Assembly: GCA_002049455.2 (NCBI GenBank)
Contig: KV918773.1
Coordinates: 372,001-436,000 of the forward strand
Reading direction: 5' to 3'
Source: Porphyra umbilicalis
Lineage: Eukaryota > Rhodophyta > Bangiophyceae > Bangiales > Bangiaceae
DNA length: 64,000 nucleotides
Each line of letters begins with the position of its first letter. The first letter of the stretch is position 1. This document shows positions 18,946-29,394 of the stretch, in pieces. The notes beneath the pieces are model-generated. The model saw only the letters and a list, made by a program, of their open reading frames with translations, did not search any database and had not been told where the DNA came from. The translations under genes were made by a program, and so were the position numbers.

Positions 18946-21900
18946 CGGGGGTGTCGCCGGGGCGGCGGGGGGGAGCGGGGGCTCACCCGCCCCAACCTCC
19001 TCGGCGCCAACGACCGGTGCACCCGTGACCGGTGCACCGATGGAGGCGACCTCGGCCGGTGCGGGCGCGCCGGCTGGGGGTGCTGCGGCGGCTGCGGCAG
19101 CCGTGCCGCCCCTTGCGGGTGACGGGGACGCCGTGGTCGGGGGGGGGGAGGGGCATCTGCTCTGCCCCGTCGACGCCTGCGGGGTGGTGCACGTCGGCGC
19201 GACGGTGGAGGAGCACCTCCGCCGCGTGCACTCGGGCACCGACGTGCCGGCGGCGGTGCTGACCTCGCACCGCCTCGGCACGTGCCCGACGTGTGCGGGC
19301 CTGTACACCCTCGTCAAGACGGCCGCGGGGCGGCAGCCGTTCTCCGCCCACGTGGCGCGGTGCGCGGCGCCGCCGGTGCTGGCCGCCGAGTACGCGGCCG
19401 GCAACGCGCCGACGGCGTGCCCGGTGGCCAAGTGCGCCCGCCGCGTGAAGGCGGCGCCCGACAAGGCGCCGCTGGCGCTGCACCTCGCGCGGTGCCACCT
19501 CTTCTCCGAGGTGCCCGCCGCGACAGTGCGGGAGATGAAGCTCGCGCCGTGCCCGCGGTGCAGGAAGCCGTACCGGGCCCAGCAGCCCCGCTCAGGCTCG
19601 TCGCCGCTCGCCGTGCACGTGCGCAAGTGCCAGGTGGGCGCCGTGTCGGATGCCGCTGCCGCGCCTCCGCCGCCGCCGCCGCCGGCCCCACCGCCCTCAG
19701 CGTCCGGCGCGCCGGCGGACGCGACGACCGCACCGGCCGCTGGGTCTGCCGCGGCCGGCGGCTCCCCGCCTCCACCTCCGTCCTCGCCGTCGCGTACTCG
19801 GACGCCGCCGTCCACACCGCCGCCGTCGTCTACGCCGCCGCCGCCGCCGCCGCCTCCGTCGCCTTCGTCCTCGCCACCGGTGGACCCCGATGCCCCGCCG
19901 CCGCCGCTCTTCACGGCGGACTACGGGGAGTGGGTCCGCCGGCGCGGCGAGTTCCTACAGGCCGCCGCGCCGGCGGGGGCCGACTGGGCGCCGCTCGTGG
20001 CGTCGTGCGCGCGGACGCAGGGGACTGTGCCGCGTGTGTTTGCTGAGGGGTGGGGCGAGCTGGGCGCGGACATGCTCCGGTGGGTGCTCCGCGCACCAGA
20101 GCATGCCCACGCCTGGCCCTGGCTCCTCCTTCTTCCCTCCGTGCTGTTCCACGTCCCCGCTCGGGGCGTCGGGCGCGCCCCCGGCCCCAAGCCTCTCTCG
20201 CGGGCGGCGCGCCTCGACGCCCTCCTCGACGGCCGCTTTGCTGATGCGCTCGCGGATCGGGACGCGGGGGTGTGGCGCCAGCCGCCGGGTCGTCGTGCTA
20301 CCGTGCACGACGCGGGGGCGGCCGACGTGGCGGCGGCGGGGGAGGCGGTGGCGGGGGGGGGGCCGCGCCCTACCAAGCGGCAGCGCCGGGCGCTGCGTCG
20401 CCTCGCCCACGGGCAGTTGCGGGGGTGCGTGCAGACGCTCACCGGGCAGCCCGTGGCCGCGGAGACCGACGAGGTGCGCGCCAAGACGAGCACCCTCTTC
20501 CCCGCGGTGACTCCCGAGCTGGCGACAGCCGACTCGCTGGCCGCCGCCTTCCCCACCGAGCTGGCGGCGGCCAAGGCGTTCGGGGCGGCGCGTGTCGGGC
20601 CGGAACCGCGACAGCTTGCGGCGGAGACGGTGGTCGCCACCATCCGGTCGGCGGCACGGGGCAAGGCGCCCGGCCCGTCAGGGTCCGGATGGAGCACCTT
20701 TGGGCCCTGACGTCGGCCGGGCGCGACGCCCTCGTGCGCGTCGTGCAGCTGCTATCGGCGGCCGACGGCGTCGACCAGGTGCCGCCAGTGGCCCGGCGCG
20801 CACTCGGTGCGGCAAACCTCCTGTTGCTGGTCAAGCCGGGCGGGGTGGACGCGGCGGGCGTGCCTGGCCTGCGGCCGATTGGCATGCCCGAGACCATTCG
20901 CAAGCTGGTCGGCAAGGCGCTGATGCGGGAGGTGCTGCCCGACACGCGGCGCTACTTTATGCCGCTGCAGCGGGCGGTCGGTGTGTCCGGCGCCTGTGAG
21001 GACCTGGTGCACGAGGCGGATGCGCGGCTGGCGGTGGAGCCCACCTGGGGGGTGCTGCAGCTGGATTTCAAGAACGCCTTCAACAAGATCTCCATTCAGG
21101 CGGCGTTGGCGGTGGCGGCTGCGGCCTTCCCGGAGCTGGTGCCGTACCTGCGGTGCATCTACCTTGGTGCGCCGCCGCCCGTGTACGGCTGGGGGGTGGA
21201 CGACGGGGACGGGGGGCTGCCGGCACGGCTGTTGTGGCGGGTCGAGCGCGGCACCCAGCAGGGCGACGTGCTCGGACCGCTCATCCACGCGCTCGCGCTG
21301 CACCCCGCCCTCGAGGCCCTTGCGGCGCGCCACCCGCGCTGCACTGTGCTCGGCCTGCACGACGACGTGTCGGTCAAAGGCCCGGTGGAGGAGCTGGCAG
21401 CGGTCATGCGCTCTGCGGCGGAGCTGGGCGACAAGGTCGACGCCGAGCTGGCACCGGCCAAGTGCGCGGCCTGGTCGCCGACTCCGCGCGCGCCGCCCGC
21501 CGACCTCGCCGACCAGTGGCGGCCGGCGGGGCTCACCGACTTTGGGATCCCGGTCGGGGGGGCCGCGTTTGTCGACGCGGAGGTCGACCAGATGGCGGCG
21601 GCGCACGAAAAGGTGGTGCGTGCCGTCACCGCCCTCCCTCCCGACGCCGTGAAGGCGCAGCTGCTGCTGCTGCTCATGTGCGCCGCGCCGCTCGTCACGT
21701 ATGCGCTGCGGTGCCTGCCACCGGCGGCGGCGACGGCGCTGGCGGAGGCCGTGAACGCGACGATCCGGCGGGCGCTGCTGCGCCTCCTCCGCGCCGAGGA
21801 TGACCGGCGGGGGACGCGCCGGGCGCTCGTGGCCCGCGCCGCCCTCCCCGTTGGGCTCGGCGACCGCTCTGTCGTCGCGTCCGCCGCCCACGTGGCGTCG

Positions 21901-23334
21901 TGGTTGGCCACGTTGCGGGCGGAGGACCTGCCGGCGCCGGCGCTGCGGGAGCTCGTGCGGGCGCTGTCGGCGCTGCCGGCGGTCACTGCGCCTGGCGGAC
22001 CGGCGGTCGGTGCCGCGCCCCCGACCACCGCGGGCGGGGGGGGCGGGGCGCCTCCTGCTGCGTGGGGGGGCACAAGTGCGTGGCCGGCGCCGGCCGGGAA
22101 CGCTGCTACTCCCACGCCCCCCACCCTGGAACCACCTCTTGCCGCCGCCCCTGTGGGTGTGGCCTCGCCCGCCTCCCTCGCCGCCTTCGAGGCCGCGGGG
22201 GGCTTGTGGGGCCCGTTACTGCCGCGCCTGCAGGCGTGCCTGGCGGCGTGCGTCGCCAAGGCGACGCCCGCCACGACGGGGTCGCCCGGTGGCTCTCCCT
22301 TTGAGTCTGTCGCGCTGCCGAGCACCGACCTCCTCCTGTCCTTGCCACCCCCCCTGGACACGGCCAACATACCGGCCGCTGGCCTACTCCGTGCCCTGGG
22401 GGGCGTGCCGGACAGCTGGGGGGCGATGCTCGCGGCACCGACGCGGCTCACGCAGCGGCAGCTGGCGCAGGCGGCACACCTGGCGGCGGCGCGCGGCATG
22501 TGGGCGCCGCTGTCGCTGGCGGCACGCGCGCGCTGGGCCGCCTGCTGCGGCCACGGCTCCGGGCTGTGGCTGAACCGGCTGCCGTGCGGCGGCCCGCTGG
22601 GCGGCGCCATGACGGGCGCTGAGATGGTGGCGGCCGTGCGGCTGTGGGTGGGGATCGCCCCCGTGCCACAGGCCTCCGCCCGTGAGTGCCGATGCGGCGC
22701 GCTCGCGGACCCACTTGGCTCCCACTGGCTGGGCGGGTGCCCGCGGAGCGTCCCGCTGCGCACCTTCCGCCACACGGAGGTGCTGCAGCGGGTCACCACG
22801 GTGCTGCGCGCAGACCCGCGGTGAACGGGGGTGGTGGCAGAGCCGCCGCTCCCCGCAGGGGAGCAGTCGACCGCGCTGCGCCCGGACCTGCGGGCGACGC
22901 GCGTGCCGTCGGGAGCGCCGCTGTGGGGGGACGTGTCGGTAGTCGCCGCGACGGCGGCCATCCACGTCTCCCGCACGGCGGGCTCTCCCCGCGTGCCCGG
23001 GGCTGCCCGGGTGCGCGAGGCGGAGAAGGTCGGCAAGTACACGTCGTACCTTCCCGCTGGCGACCCGCCCCACACCTTCACACCGCTGGTGTGGGAGGCG
23101 AGCGGGCGGGTTGGCCCGGCCACGGCGTCTTTCCTCGCCTCTGCGCTGGGCGAGGAGAACCACAGGGAGACCCTTTCCGGGTTGCTGACCGATGTGTCGC
23201 TGAGTTTGTGGCGGTGGAATGCGCGGATTGTTTTGGCCGGCGTTGCGAATTCTTTTTGGAAGGGGGGGTTCCACTGGCGGCTCCGCCGCTGGTGGCTCAC
23301 CTTTCGCATTCAGGGGCTGACCCCTAGAGTGTAG
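18938..23334 (+). pseudogene. ORF2: zinc fingers, reverse transcriptase, restriction-like endonuclease
   Basis: The ATG at 18938 overlaps the ORF1 stop as ATGATTAG. Four Cys/His fingers follow at about 19.16-19.63 kb (CPVDAC..H..H, CPTC..H..C, CPVAKC..H..C, CPRC..H..C), then a Pro-rich linker. Reverse transcriptase motifs: KAPGPSG (20.67 kb), LDFKNAFNKI (motif A, 21.06 kb), RGTQQGDVLGPL (motif B, 21.25 kb) and GLHDDVSV (motif C, 21.36 kb). Near 22.68-22.76 kb is CRCG..H..C. The C-terminal domain has RPDL, then 14 residues, then D (WGDVSVV) and KVGKY, matching the PD-x(12-14)-D and Lys signature of restriction-like endonucleases that nick the target. Breaks: a -1 change in a G-run near 20.68-20.70 kb and a TGA at 22822-22824 between the CCHC and the endonuclease. 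Confidence 0.88.
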
Positions 23335-23370
23335 TCGGCGGGCTTTGGGTCCGGGACCGATTAAAAGCAA

Positions 23371-23517
23371 CACAGGGGATATCTGAGAGGATCGGATCCC
23401 ACAGGAAATCCGTTTCCTGTGGCACTCAGCTGCCCTGAGCAGCCCCTCTCCCGTAGCCACACGGCCGGGGTGTCCGGATCCGCCTCCAGTCGGCTTAAGG
23501 AGACGCCGCCCGCGGCA
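23371..23517. repeat. 147-bp direct repeat, right copy
   Basis: Ungapped partner of 15299-15445. It starts directly after the R2-like element's 3' end (GATTAAAAGCAA). This copy keeps perfect complementarity in the CCACAGGAAA/TTTCCTGTGG and GAGAGG/CCTCTC arms, whereas two of the three left-copy differences fall inside these arms. After the repeat the two flanks are unrelated. Confidence 0.8.
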
Positions 23518-25080
23518 CTCCCGAACCCTCCCTGGGATCCCCACGTCCGCTGTTTTCCGCCCTCCCTCCCTCCCACCCCGGGACGGCGAGTGCGCCCCCG
23601 TGCACACAACCCATTGTATTTCGTACAAGCGAGGGCTTTCTTTGTACGTACTCTTTCTTCTGGACGTCTCCGGATTTATGTTTTTTTTCGTCTGCAGCTC
23701 AACAACTAAAGACAACGTCACATGGCATCCGCGGGCTCTCTCTCCTCATAGTAGTAACTGGCTGCAGGCGAAAGCGACGCCACAGTCGAGCCGGGCCACG
23801 TCTTCCCCCTTCTTTAGCAACGCCCCACGCCCCTCAGCCTCGTCCGAAAGACAAGCTGGTCCCCTACGCTGCCCTGTTGCTGATGGCCGCCTCTCCGTCC
23901 CCGTTTCTGTACGACAGCACAAATTCGAGGATTCCTCAGTGCGCCCGTAGCGCGATACGAGCGTACGCTGCAGGTATCATGGCGGGACCAAGCTGCACTC
24001 CCAACGGACTTCTTTCATAGCTCTGCACAGCATGCTGCATGGACCATCCAGCGAGGCGCTCCTGGTGTGGCGAACGTGGCGCCAAGGGTTCAGTTTCAGG
24101 CTGCCTGGCTCGGCAACGAGGCGTCGGCAACGAGGCGAGGGAGACAAAGGCGTCGCCCTCATGGCTTATATTGAACCACGGAGTTCTACTGCATCGGTGT
24201 GCGCCCGTGCCGAGCCAAGCATCCGAGCGCTCGAAGTCAGCCCTTGGACCGACAATCACTTACGTTAAATTCATCAGAAACATTCCGCGTCACACTATCA
24301 CACGAAGGGACAACCCACTGCGACCTTTCTAAGCTGAGAGCTCGTCACAAGAAGCGTCACATGAACGAAGGAACTGCTAAGAAAGGGCCTGAAGGTGCTC
24401 TGACAAGAGGCAACGCTGCTCAGACACAATTCCACATACACCTACACTACTGTCTCGCCACACCAAAACACCTTCTTTGTCTTTTTCCCACGCCTTTCTC
24501 ACCCACACCAGAGGGCGGCCACCACGAAAGCCCCGTAAAATCGCCGTTGCGCAGTGTCCGCCACGCAGACCACGCGAGTGGACGGTGGACCAGCGGGACG
24601 ACCGCGCGCGGCTTTGAACCCTTCCCCACCCTATCTTCACGCGCTCACACGTCTTCTGCGCCAGAAGAAAGCCTTGTATCACCATCGTCGGCGTGGCGCT
24701 CCGCGCCGGCGCCTGCCGCGCCGCCGCGCATCCACCGAGCCGCCGTCGGCGCCGCGGCCGCGGGTTCGCGGCGGCGGCGGCGGGCCGCTTCCGCCGCACC
24801 CGCGCACACACGCGCGACGCCTCGGTGCGGGAGGCGGCTCGGAGTGCGCCTGACCGGGGGGCCCCGCCCCAGCGGCCGGCCGGGCGGCCGCTGCGTGCCC
24901 GGCGCCGCTGTCAGATGGGGCGGGGGGGTGCCGACGCTGCGGCGGCGACGGCCGTCGGGGCGGCTGCTACACGCCACCCCCACGCGCGCACACGCGCAGC
25001 GTCGACGGGGCGCACCTGCCGGCGGGGGCGAGGACCACCGGCAGTGACGGGCCTGGTAGCCATGGTGCCATGGCCGTCAC
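23518..25080. other. Gene-free flank with an inverted relative of the hAT target region
   Basis: No supported gene. The segment around 24340-24400 (GCGTCACATGAACGAAG, then GCTAAGAAAGGGCCTGAAGG) resembles, in inverse orientation, the sequence into which the hAT element inserted (10325-10349 joined to 14918-14965). A C/G-rich block at 24.7-25.0 kb is open in several frames on both strands, which is compositional. Confidence 0.45.
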
Positions 25081-26155
25081 GGTGCCACTGACCGCGTGCA
25101 CGCTCCCGTCCTCCCGTGCCGAAAACCCCTGCTGTGGGCAGTGGAAGACGACCGTCGACTCCGATTGGCTCCACTGCCGGGCACCCGCGACGACAATGTA
25201 TGGTAGTCGGCGGCGGCAGAGGTATACGACCAGCAGAAGGGCTCCAGCGCGTCTCTTGCTTTTTGGGCGCGCCGGCTGCACGTGGGCGTGCCACCGGCGT
25301 GACCGGCACCGGTGTCGGCCACCGCCACCGCAGCCGAGGCCTTGAAGGCGCCAGGACGAGGGAATAATACTCGGCGGCGCCCCCGCCCACCGTTGCTGGC
25401 ACACGTCGGCGGAGGCGTCCGAACTCCCACAGCCCACTTGCGGAGCACCCATCCCCGGCTGTACCCACCCCCACAGTGGCACCGTCGCTGCGCACAGCAG
25501 CAAGGGTGCCGGATCGCCCACCGCCCACTCACGATTTCCGTTTTCCCCCGCTCCACCAATCGCCGCAGTGACAATGTGCCCCCGCATAGCAGCAGAGGCG
25601 GCCTATTGCCCGCCAGCAATAAGCAGTCCCCCCCCCTCCCCGCTGCGTCCCTCCCCGCAGTAAAAGCATCGCCCCGAACGACGGCAGATGCGGCCGGTAG
25701 CCCACCCACTACCGGCAGTGCATCTCCGCCCGGCTCCAGCCGCCCCCGCTGTGGCAACTTCGGGGCGCACGGCGGCAAAGCCAACGGACTGCCCATCGCC
25801 GACCCGTGGTAGACCCACGCCTGGCTGCCCCCCCCCTTGCAGTGGCACCGTCAGCACGCAGGGCGGCAGAGGCGGCCGACCACCGAACGCCAACCTGCGG
25901 TGCACACCGCCCCGGCTCCACAACCCGCTTGCTGTGCCACTGTGGCTATCTACACCAGCTCAGCACGCAGACCGCCCACCGCTCACCTGCGGGGCACCCC
26001 CACCCGGACCCGCCCGTCCTTGCAGTGAAAGCGTCGCCCCGCACGGCGGCAGCGGCGGCAGACCGCCAACCGACAACGCGTGGTGCACACTCCCCGGTCT
26101 CCACCCTCACCCACAGTGGCAACGTCAGAACATACTGCGGCAGAGGCGACCGACC
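25080..26155. repeat. Degenerate tandem array, unit about 91 bp
   Basis: The core CAGTGGCAMCGTC followed by an RGGCGGCAGAGGCGG-like block recurs near 25473, 25567, 25656, 25747, 25838, 25935, 26015 and 26111, i.e. every 80-97 bp (typically 91). Weaker copies extend left to about 25.1 kb, giving some eleven to twelve units. Long open frames on the minus strand here repeat the same peptide pattern and are not called as genes. Confidence 0.75.
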
Positions 26156-26839
26156 ACTTAGGGCACGTTTACCAAGGTCCGATTGCGAGGTGCAGACGAA
26201 GTATTCTCTCCACGTGGCCGAAACGTGTCTCACATGTGCACACGTGGCACGGATATGGGTGCGCAATTGCTCCACAAACGCCGACGAACCTCGGAACCGT
26301 TCTCGTACAAACTGAAATGAATAATAGAATTTACAGCTTGGAGATAATTCCTCCAGATGGGGGTTGACACGCGTTCGGACTCGCGGGTGGCACATCCCTA
26401 TAATCCGTGAATATGAGGACAGATCGAGGCTGTTCCAACTCGCTGCGAGAGGTCGCTGCCAGATTGGAGCCAATAAATGTCGCCACGTTGGGTCATGCTC
26501 GGTCGCAGCGATCGCCACGACGGCGACGCTGCAGGTCCCCTGCTTGGGCGATGTGGAAATTGTGGATGACGTGCCAGAGTGGGTGATTGGATCGAGAATT
26601 CGGATTGGTCAGTAGACGTCCTGACCTGTGCGGTGCGGACGCCCGCCATGAACAATGTCTGAATTACACGTCTAGCACGTGTCGGCAGCAGACTACTCGG
26701 TGGGTCGTGCGCCTGTGCGAGACCCACGTCTCTCTGAGTTGCAGCATGACACGAACCTCGTCAATCGGCGTGAGTCTCGACACAAGAGGTGTGCTGGCAA
26801 CCCGGCCACGTCGCGCCAGGTACAGCGCACGACAGCGCC
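26156..26839. other. Region between two tandem arrays
   Basis: No gene seen. Base composition falls towards AT at 26.30-26.45 kb. The left edge (TTAGGGCACGTTTACC at about 26159) resembles the start of a PIF/Harbinger end with a TTA target, but I found no matching inverted end, so this is not called. Confidence 0.35.
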
Positions 26840-26844
26840 CCCTC

Positions 26845-27172
26845 CTGACGGCCTGTTCTTGGCCGGTTACGTGGCTGGAAAGCCGATTCCAGACGCCCAC
26901 GAGCCCCGGCCATGCTGCGCACGCGACAAGACCCCCCCCCCTGTCCTGGTGGCGTTTTCCAGGCCGGTTGCGTGGCTCAAAATCCGTTTCCAGGCGCCAA
27001 CGGGCCGCGCTCATGCGGCGCGCGCGATGCGAACCCCCCCCCCCCCCTGGCGGCCTGTTTAAGGCCGATTATGTGGCTGTAGAGCCGTTTCCAGCCGCTC
27101 GCGGGCCCCGGCCAGGAGGTGCGCACGATGCGTCCCCATTCCCCTTCCTGGCGGCCTGTTCCATGCCAGGTG
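26845..27172. repeat. Tandem repeat, unit about 101 bp, just over three copies
   Basis: GGCCTGTTC..GGCCGGTTACGTGGC starts near 26849, 26952, 27051 and 27151 (the last partial). Each unit contains AAAGCCGTTTCCAG, a GGGCCCCGGCC-like block and ends in a C-run of 8-14. It precedes the Harbinger-1 transposase. Confidence 0.75.
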
Positions 27173-27428
27173 TGTATGGGAACGGGGGCATTTAGCCTAC
27201 TGTAGGAGGGAAACATAACAGATGTACTGGGGGACCGCGCGGGCACCGCGGTTGGGGTAGACTGAGAGCGGCGCGGATGTGGGATCCTCGGCCGATGTGG
27301 TGGCCACCGTCGTGCCGACCGCTGGTATTGCCACCGTCGTCACGGGCGTCCTCTTCGCGGGTTCTTCTGCGACAGCGCACGCGCCACCATCCTTCCTAGC
27401 GCTGGCTCACAGGCGGTAGGCCTCCCGC

Positions 27429-28868
27429 ATGGGGTCGTACACGGACGATGAGAGCGAGGTGGCGGCCATTCTCTTGGCCAATGTGGGACTGCGAACGCGG
27501 CGGGTGCGATGGCGAACGCGGTTGACCGGCGAAGGGCGAGAGCGAGGCGCTCGCGAGACGCGCTCACAACGACGACGTGTTTGAAGAACTACCGTGGACC
27601 GAGATTTTGAGGCCGGCTTCCGTCGCATTATGAAGGGTTACTTTTGTTGGCATGGCCGCCCCCCCCTCTACAACGAGCGCATGTTTGAGCAGCGCTTCCG
27701 GCTCCCACGGGCCATAGTGTTTGAGATCTACGCTAAGCTACAGTACATGCCATTCTGGCGGCGCTCCATCAACGCAACGGTCCGCCCACAGGCCTACACG
27801 CTGCAGAAGCTGGTTGCGGCACTTCGGGTATTGGCCTACGGGACGTCTTCTGATCAACCGGACGAGAATGTCCGCCTTGACTCGGCAACGTTGATGTTGG
27901 CGACGCACAAGTTCGTTGAGTTTATGGTGGAACACTACCAGGCGACCTACCTGCGGCCGCCGAGCATCGACGAGCTCAAGGCCATTTTACGTCGCAACAC
28001 GGCCTGCGGTGTACCGGGCTGCATTGGGCCCGTTGTCTGCACGCACTGGACGTGTTCTGCGTGCCCTGAGGGGCTGGCGGGCCATTACCGAGGCCGCGGA
28101 GGCAAGCGCAATGTCGTCATCGAGACGGTTTGCGACGCGGAAGCCTACATCTGGCACTTCTACATTGGCTCGCCCGGCAGCCACAACGACATGAACGTGC
28201 TGAACGCGTCTCCGCTCTTCCTGGACGTCAAGGAGGGCCTTTGGCCGACCTGCGGCTTCACGTTCATGGTCAACAACCGGACACGTCGGCTGCTCTCCTA
28301 TTTGTCTGACTCTGGCCACCCTGCCCATCCCATCTTCGGCCAGCCGCACCCCGATCCCAACACGATCAAGAAGAGGACTTTCAACCGTCTGCAAAAGGCC
28401 CTACGCTAAGAGGCCGAGCGGCTGTACGCCATCAAGCGCAAGGGGTTCAACATTGCGCTCTACCCCGCTCGTTTCGCAAGCATGCCCACCATCATGAACG
28501 TAGGGAAGGCCGTAGCCATCATGCACAACATGGCAACCGCCCACCGGCGCAGCGGCTACTTGGGCCAGATGCGCATGCAGGTGGCGGCCGAGCGCCGAAA
28601 GGAGAACGGGGAGAATGCTGAGCAAGAGGACGGGTCTCAGGAGCACCCGCCCTCTGGCCATGGGGTTTGGGGGCCGCCTTTGGACGAGGACGCTGATAAT
28701 GGGGCTGTCCCAGGCCATGATAACGGGCCACTCGTCGAAGGTTCTCCCCAATACATCATTGCGGCCGAGCAAGAGGCGACCGATACGGCCAGCCATTACG
28801 AGCTGCGTGCGGACTTGACCGAGCATGTTTACGAGAACAGGGGGCAGTTGTTAGCTCCTGATCTGTAG
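27429..28868 (+). pseudogene. PIF/Harbinger transposase, copy 1 (two in-frame stops, first catalytic Asp lost)
   Basis: One frame of 480 codons from the ATG at 27429 (MGSYTDDESEVAAILLANVG) to 28868, interrupted by TGA at 27582-27584 and TAA at 28407-28409. After the first stop comes the conserved block FRRIMKGYFCWHGRPPLYNE, then FRLPRAIVFEIYAKL and QKLVAALRVLAYG. The catalytic core aligns with plant-type Harbinger transposases: VVCTHWTCSACPEG stands where active proteins have DCMHW, so the first Asp is Val here. YIWHFYIGSPGSHNDMNVLN keeps the second Asp. The tail after the second stop is acidic. Copy 2 at 46.6-47.6 kb retains the Asp (LDCCHW). With two stops and a lost catalytic residue this copy is dead. 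Confidence 0.88.
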
Positions 28869-29394
28869 TAATGAGCGTAGCGTGGTGGCCCAAGAGCCAA
28901 ACGAGGGTTTTTTTTCCTGCCTTTGGCATGTTTTTTTTCCTTTGTACCTCTCGAAGATGCGCCTTTTTCCCTTGAGCTTGATGCGTGTCGGGCAGCTAAT
29001 GTGGGATTGGCAACGATGTCTGCCGCACTTGTGAGTGTGGTCTGGTGTCGAAGAAAAACGGGGCGGATGACTGGGAGAGAAGAGACATGCAAACTGCACT
29101 GATAAAGTCTATGGAATGGGATGCGAGAAAGAAAAAAAGCAGCTCGGAAGCACTAGGAGGCGCTCATTGTGACCGTCACTGTGAACGACGGTCGGACTTC
29201 GGCCGGTGCGCGACGGAGGGCCTCTGCAGCGAGGGAGGGCGTTCCATGGCGCGCGTCATACGCCGGCCAGACGCTATGGCGGCATTCAACGCCCCCTGCC
29301 ACTCATCCGCGACCAACGCGGCAAAGACCCTGTGCGGGGGTGGGTTGTCGCCGTCAGATTCTAAGAAGCAAAAGACGAACGTCGCGGCAGCCGA
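28869..29394. other. Short spacer after Harbinger-1 transposase
   Basis: Mostly T-rich tracts (28.91-28.95 kb) followed by mixed sequence, probably the 3' non-coding region of the transposase. The 15-bp minisatellite follows. Confidence 0.4.

Larger units (their letters stand above)
15446..23370 (+). mobile_element. R2-group non-LTR retrotransposon (LINE) with restriction-like endonuclease
   Basis: About 7.9 kb between the two 147-bp direct repeats. It holds a long GC-rich ORF1 region (15.5-18.9 kb) and an ORF2 with four Cys/His fingers, reverse transcriptase, a CCHC knuckle and a C-terminal PD..D/K endonuclease (18938-23334). That domain order marks the early-branching LINEs (R2, NeSL, CRE, R4 groups) rather than APE-type LINEs. 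The 3' UTR is only about 36 bp and there is no poly(A) tail, as in many R2-group elements. The copy is decayed: one frame change and one in-frame TGA in ORF2, and several frame changes in ORF1. Confidence 0.88.

Noticed and set aside
15299-23517. 147-bp repeats as LTRs of a retrovirus-like element
   Set aside because: No TG..CA ends, no primer site or polypurine tract, and the enclosed polymerase is an R2-type LINE with its own endonuclease.
25080-26155. CRISPR-like array
   Set aside because: Units are ~91 bp and degenerate throughout, with no constant repeat alternating with unique spacers, in eukaryotic DNA.
26159-26190. TTAGGGCACGTTTACC as left end of Harbinger-1
   Set aside because: No inverted partner was found to the right of the Myb-like gene; resemblance to PIF ends alone is too weak.
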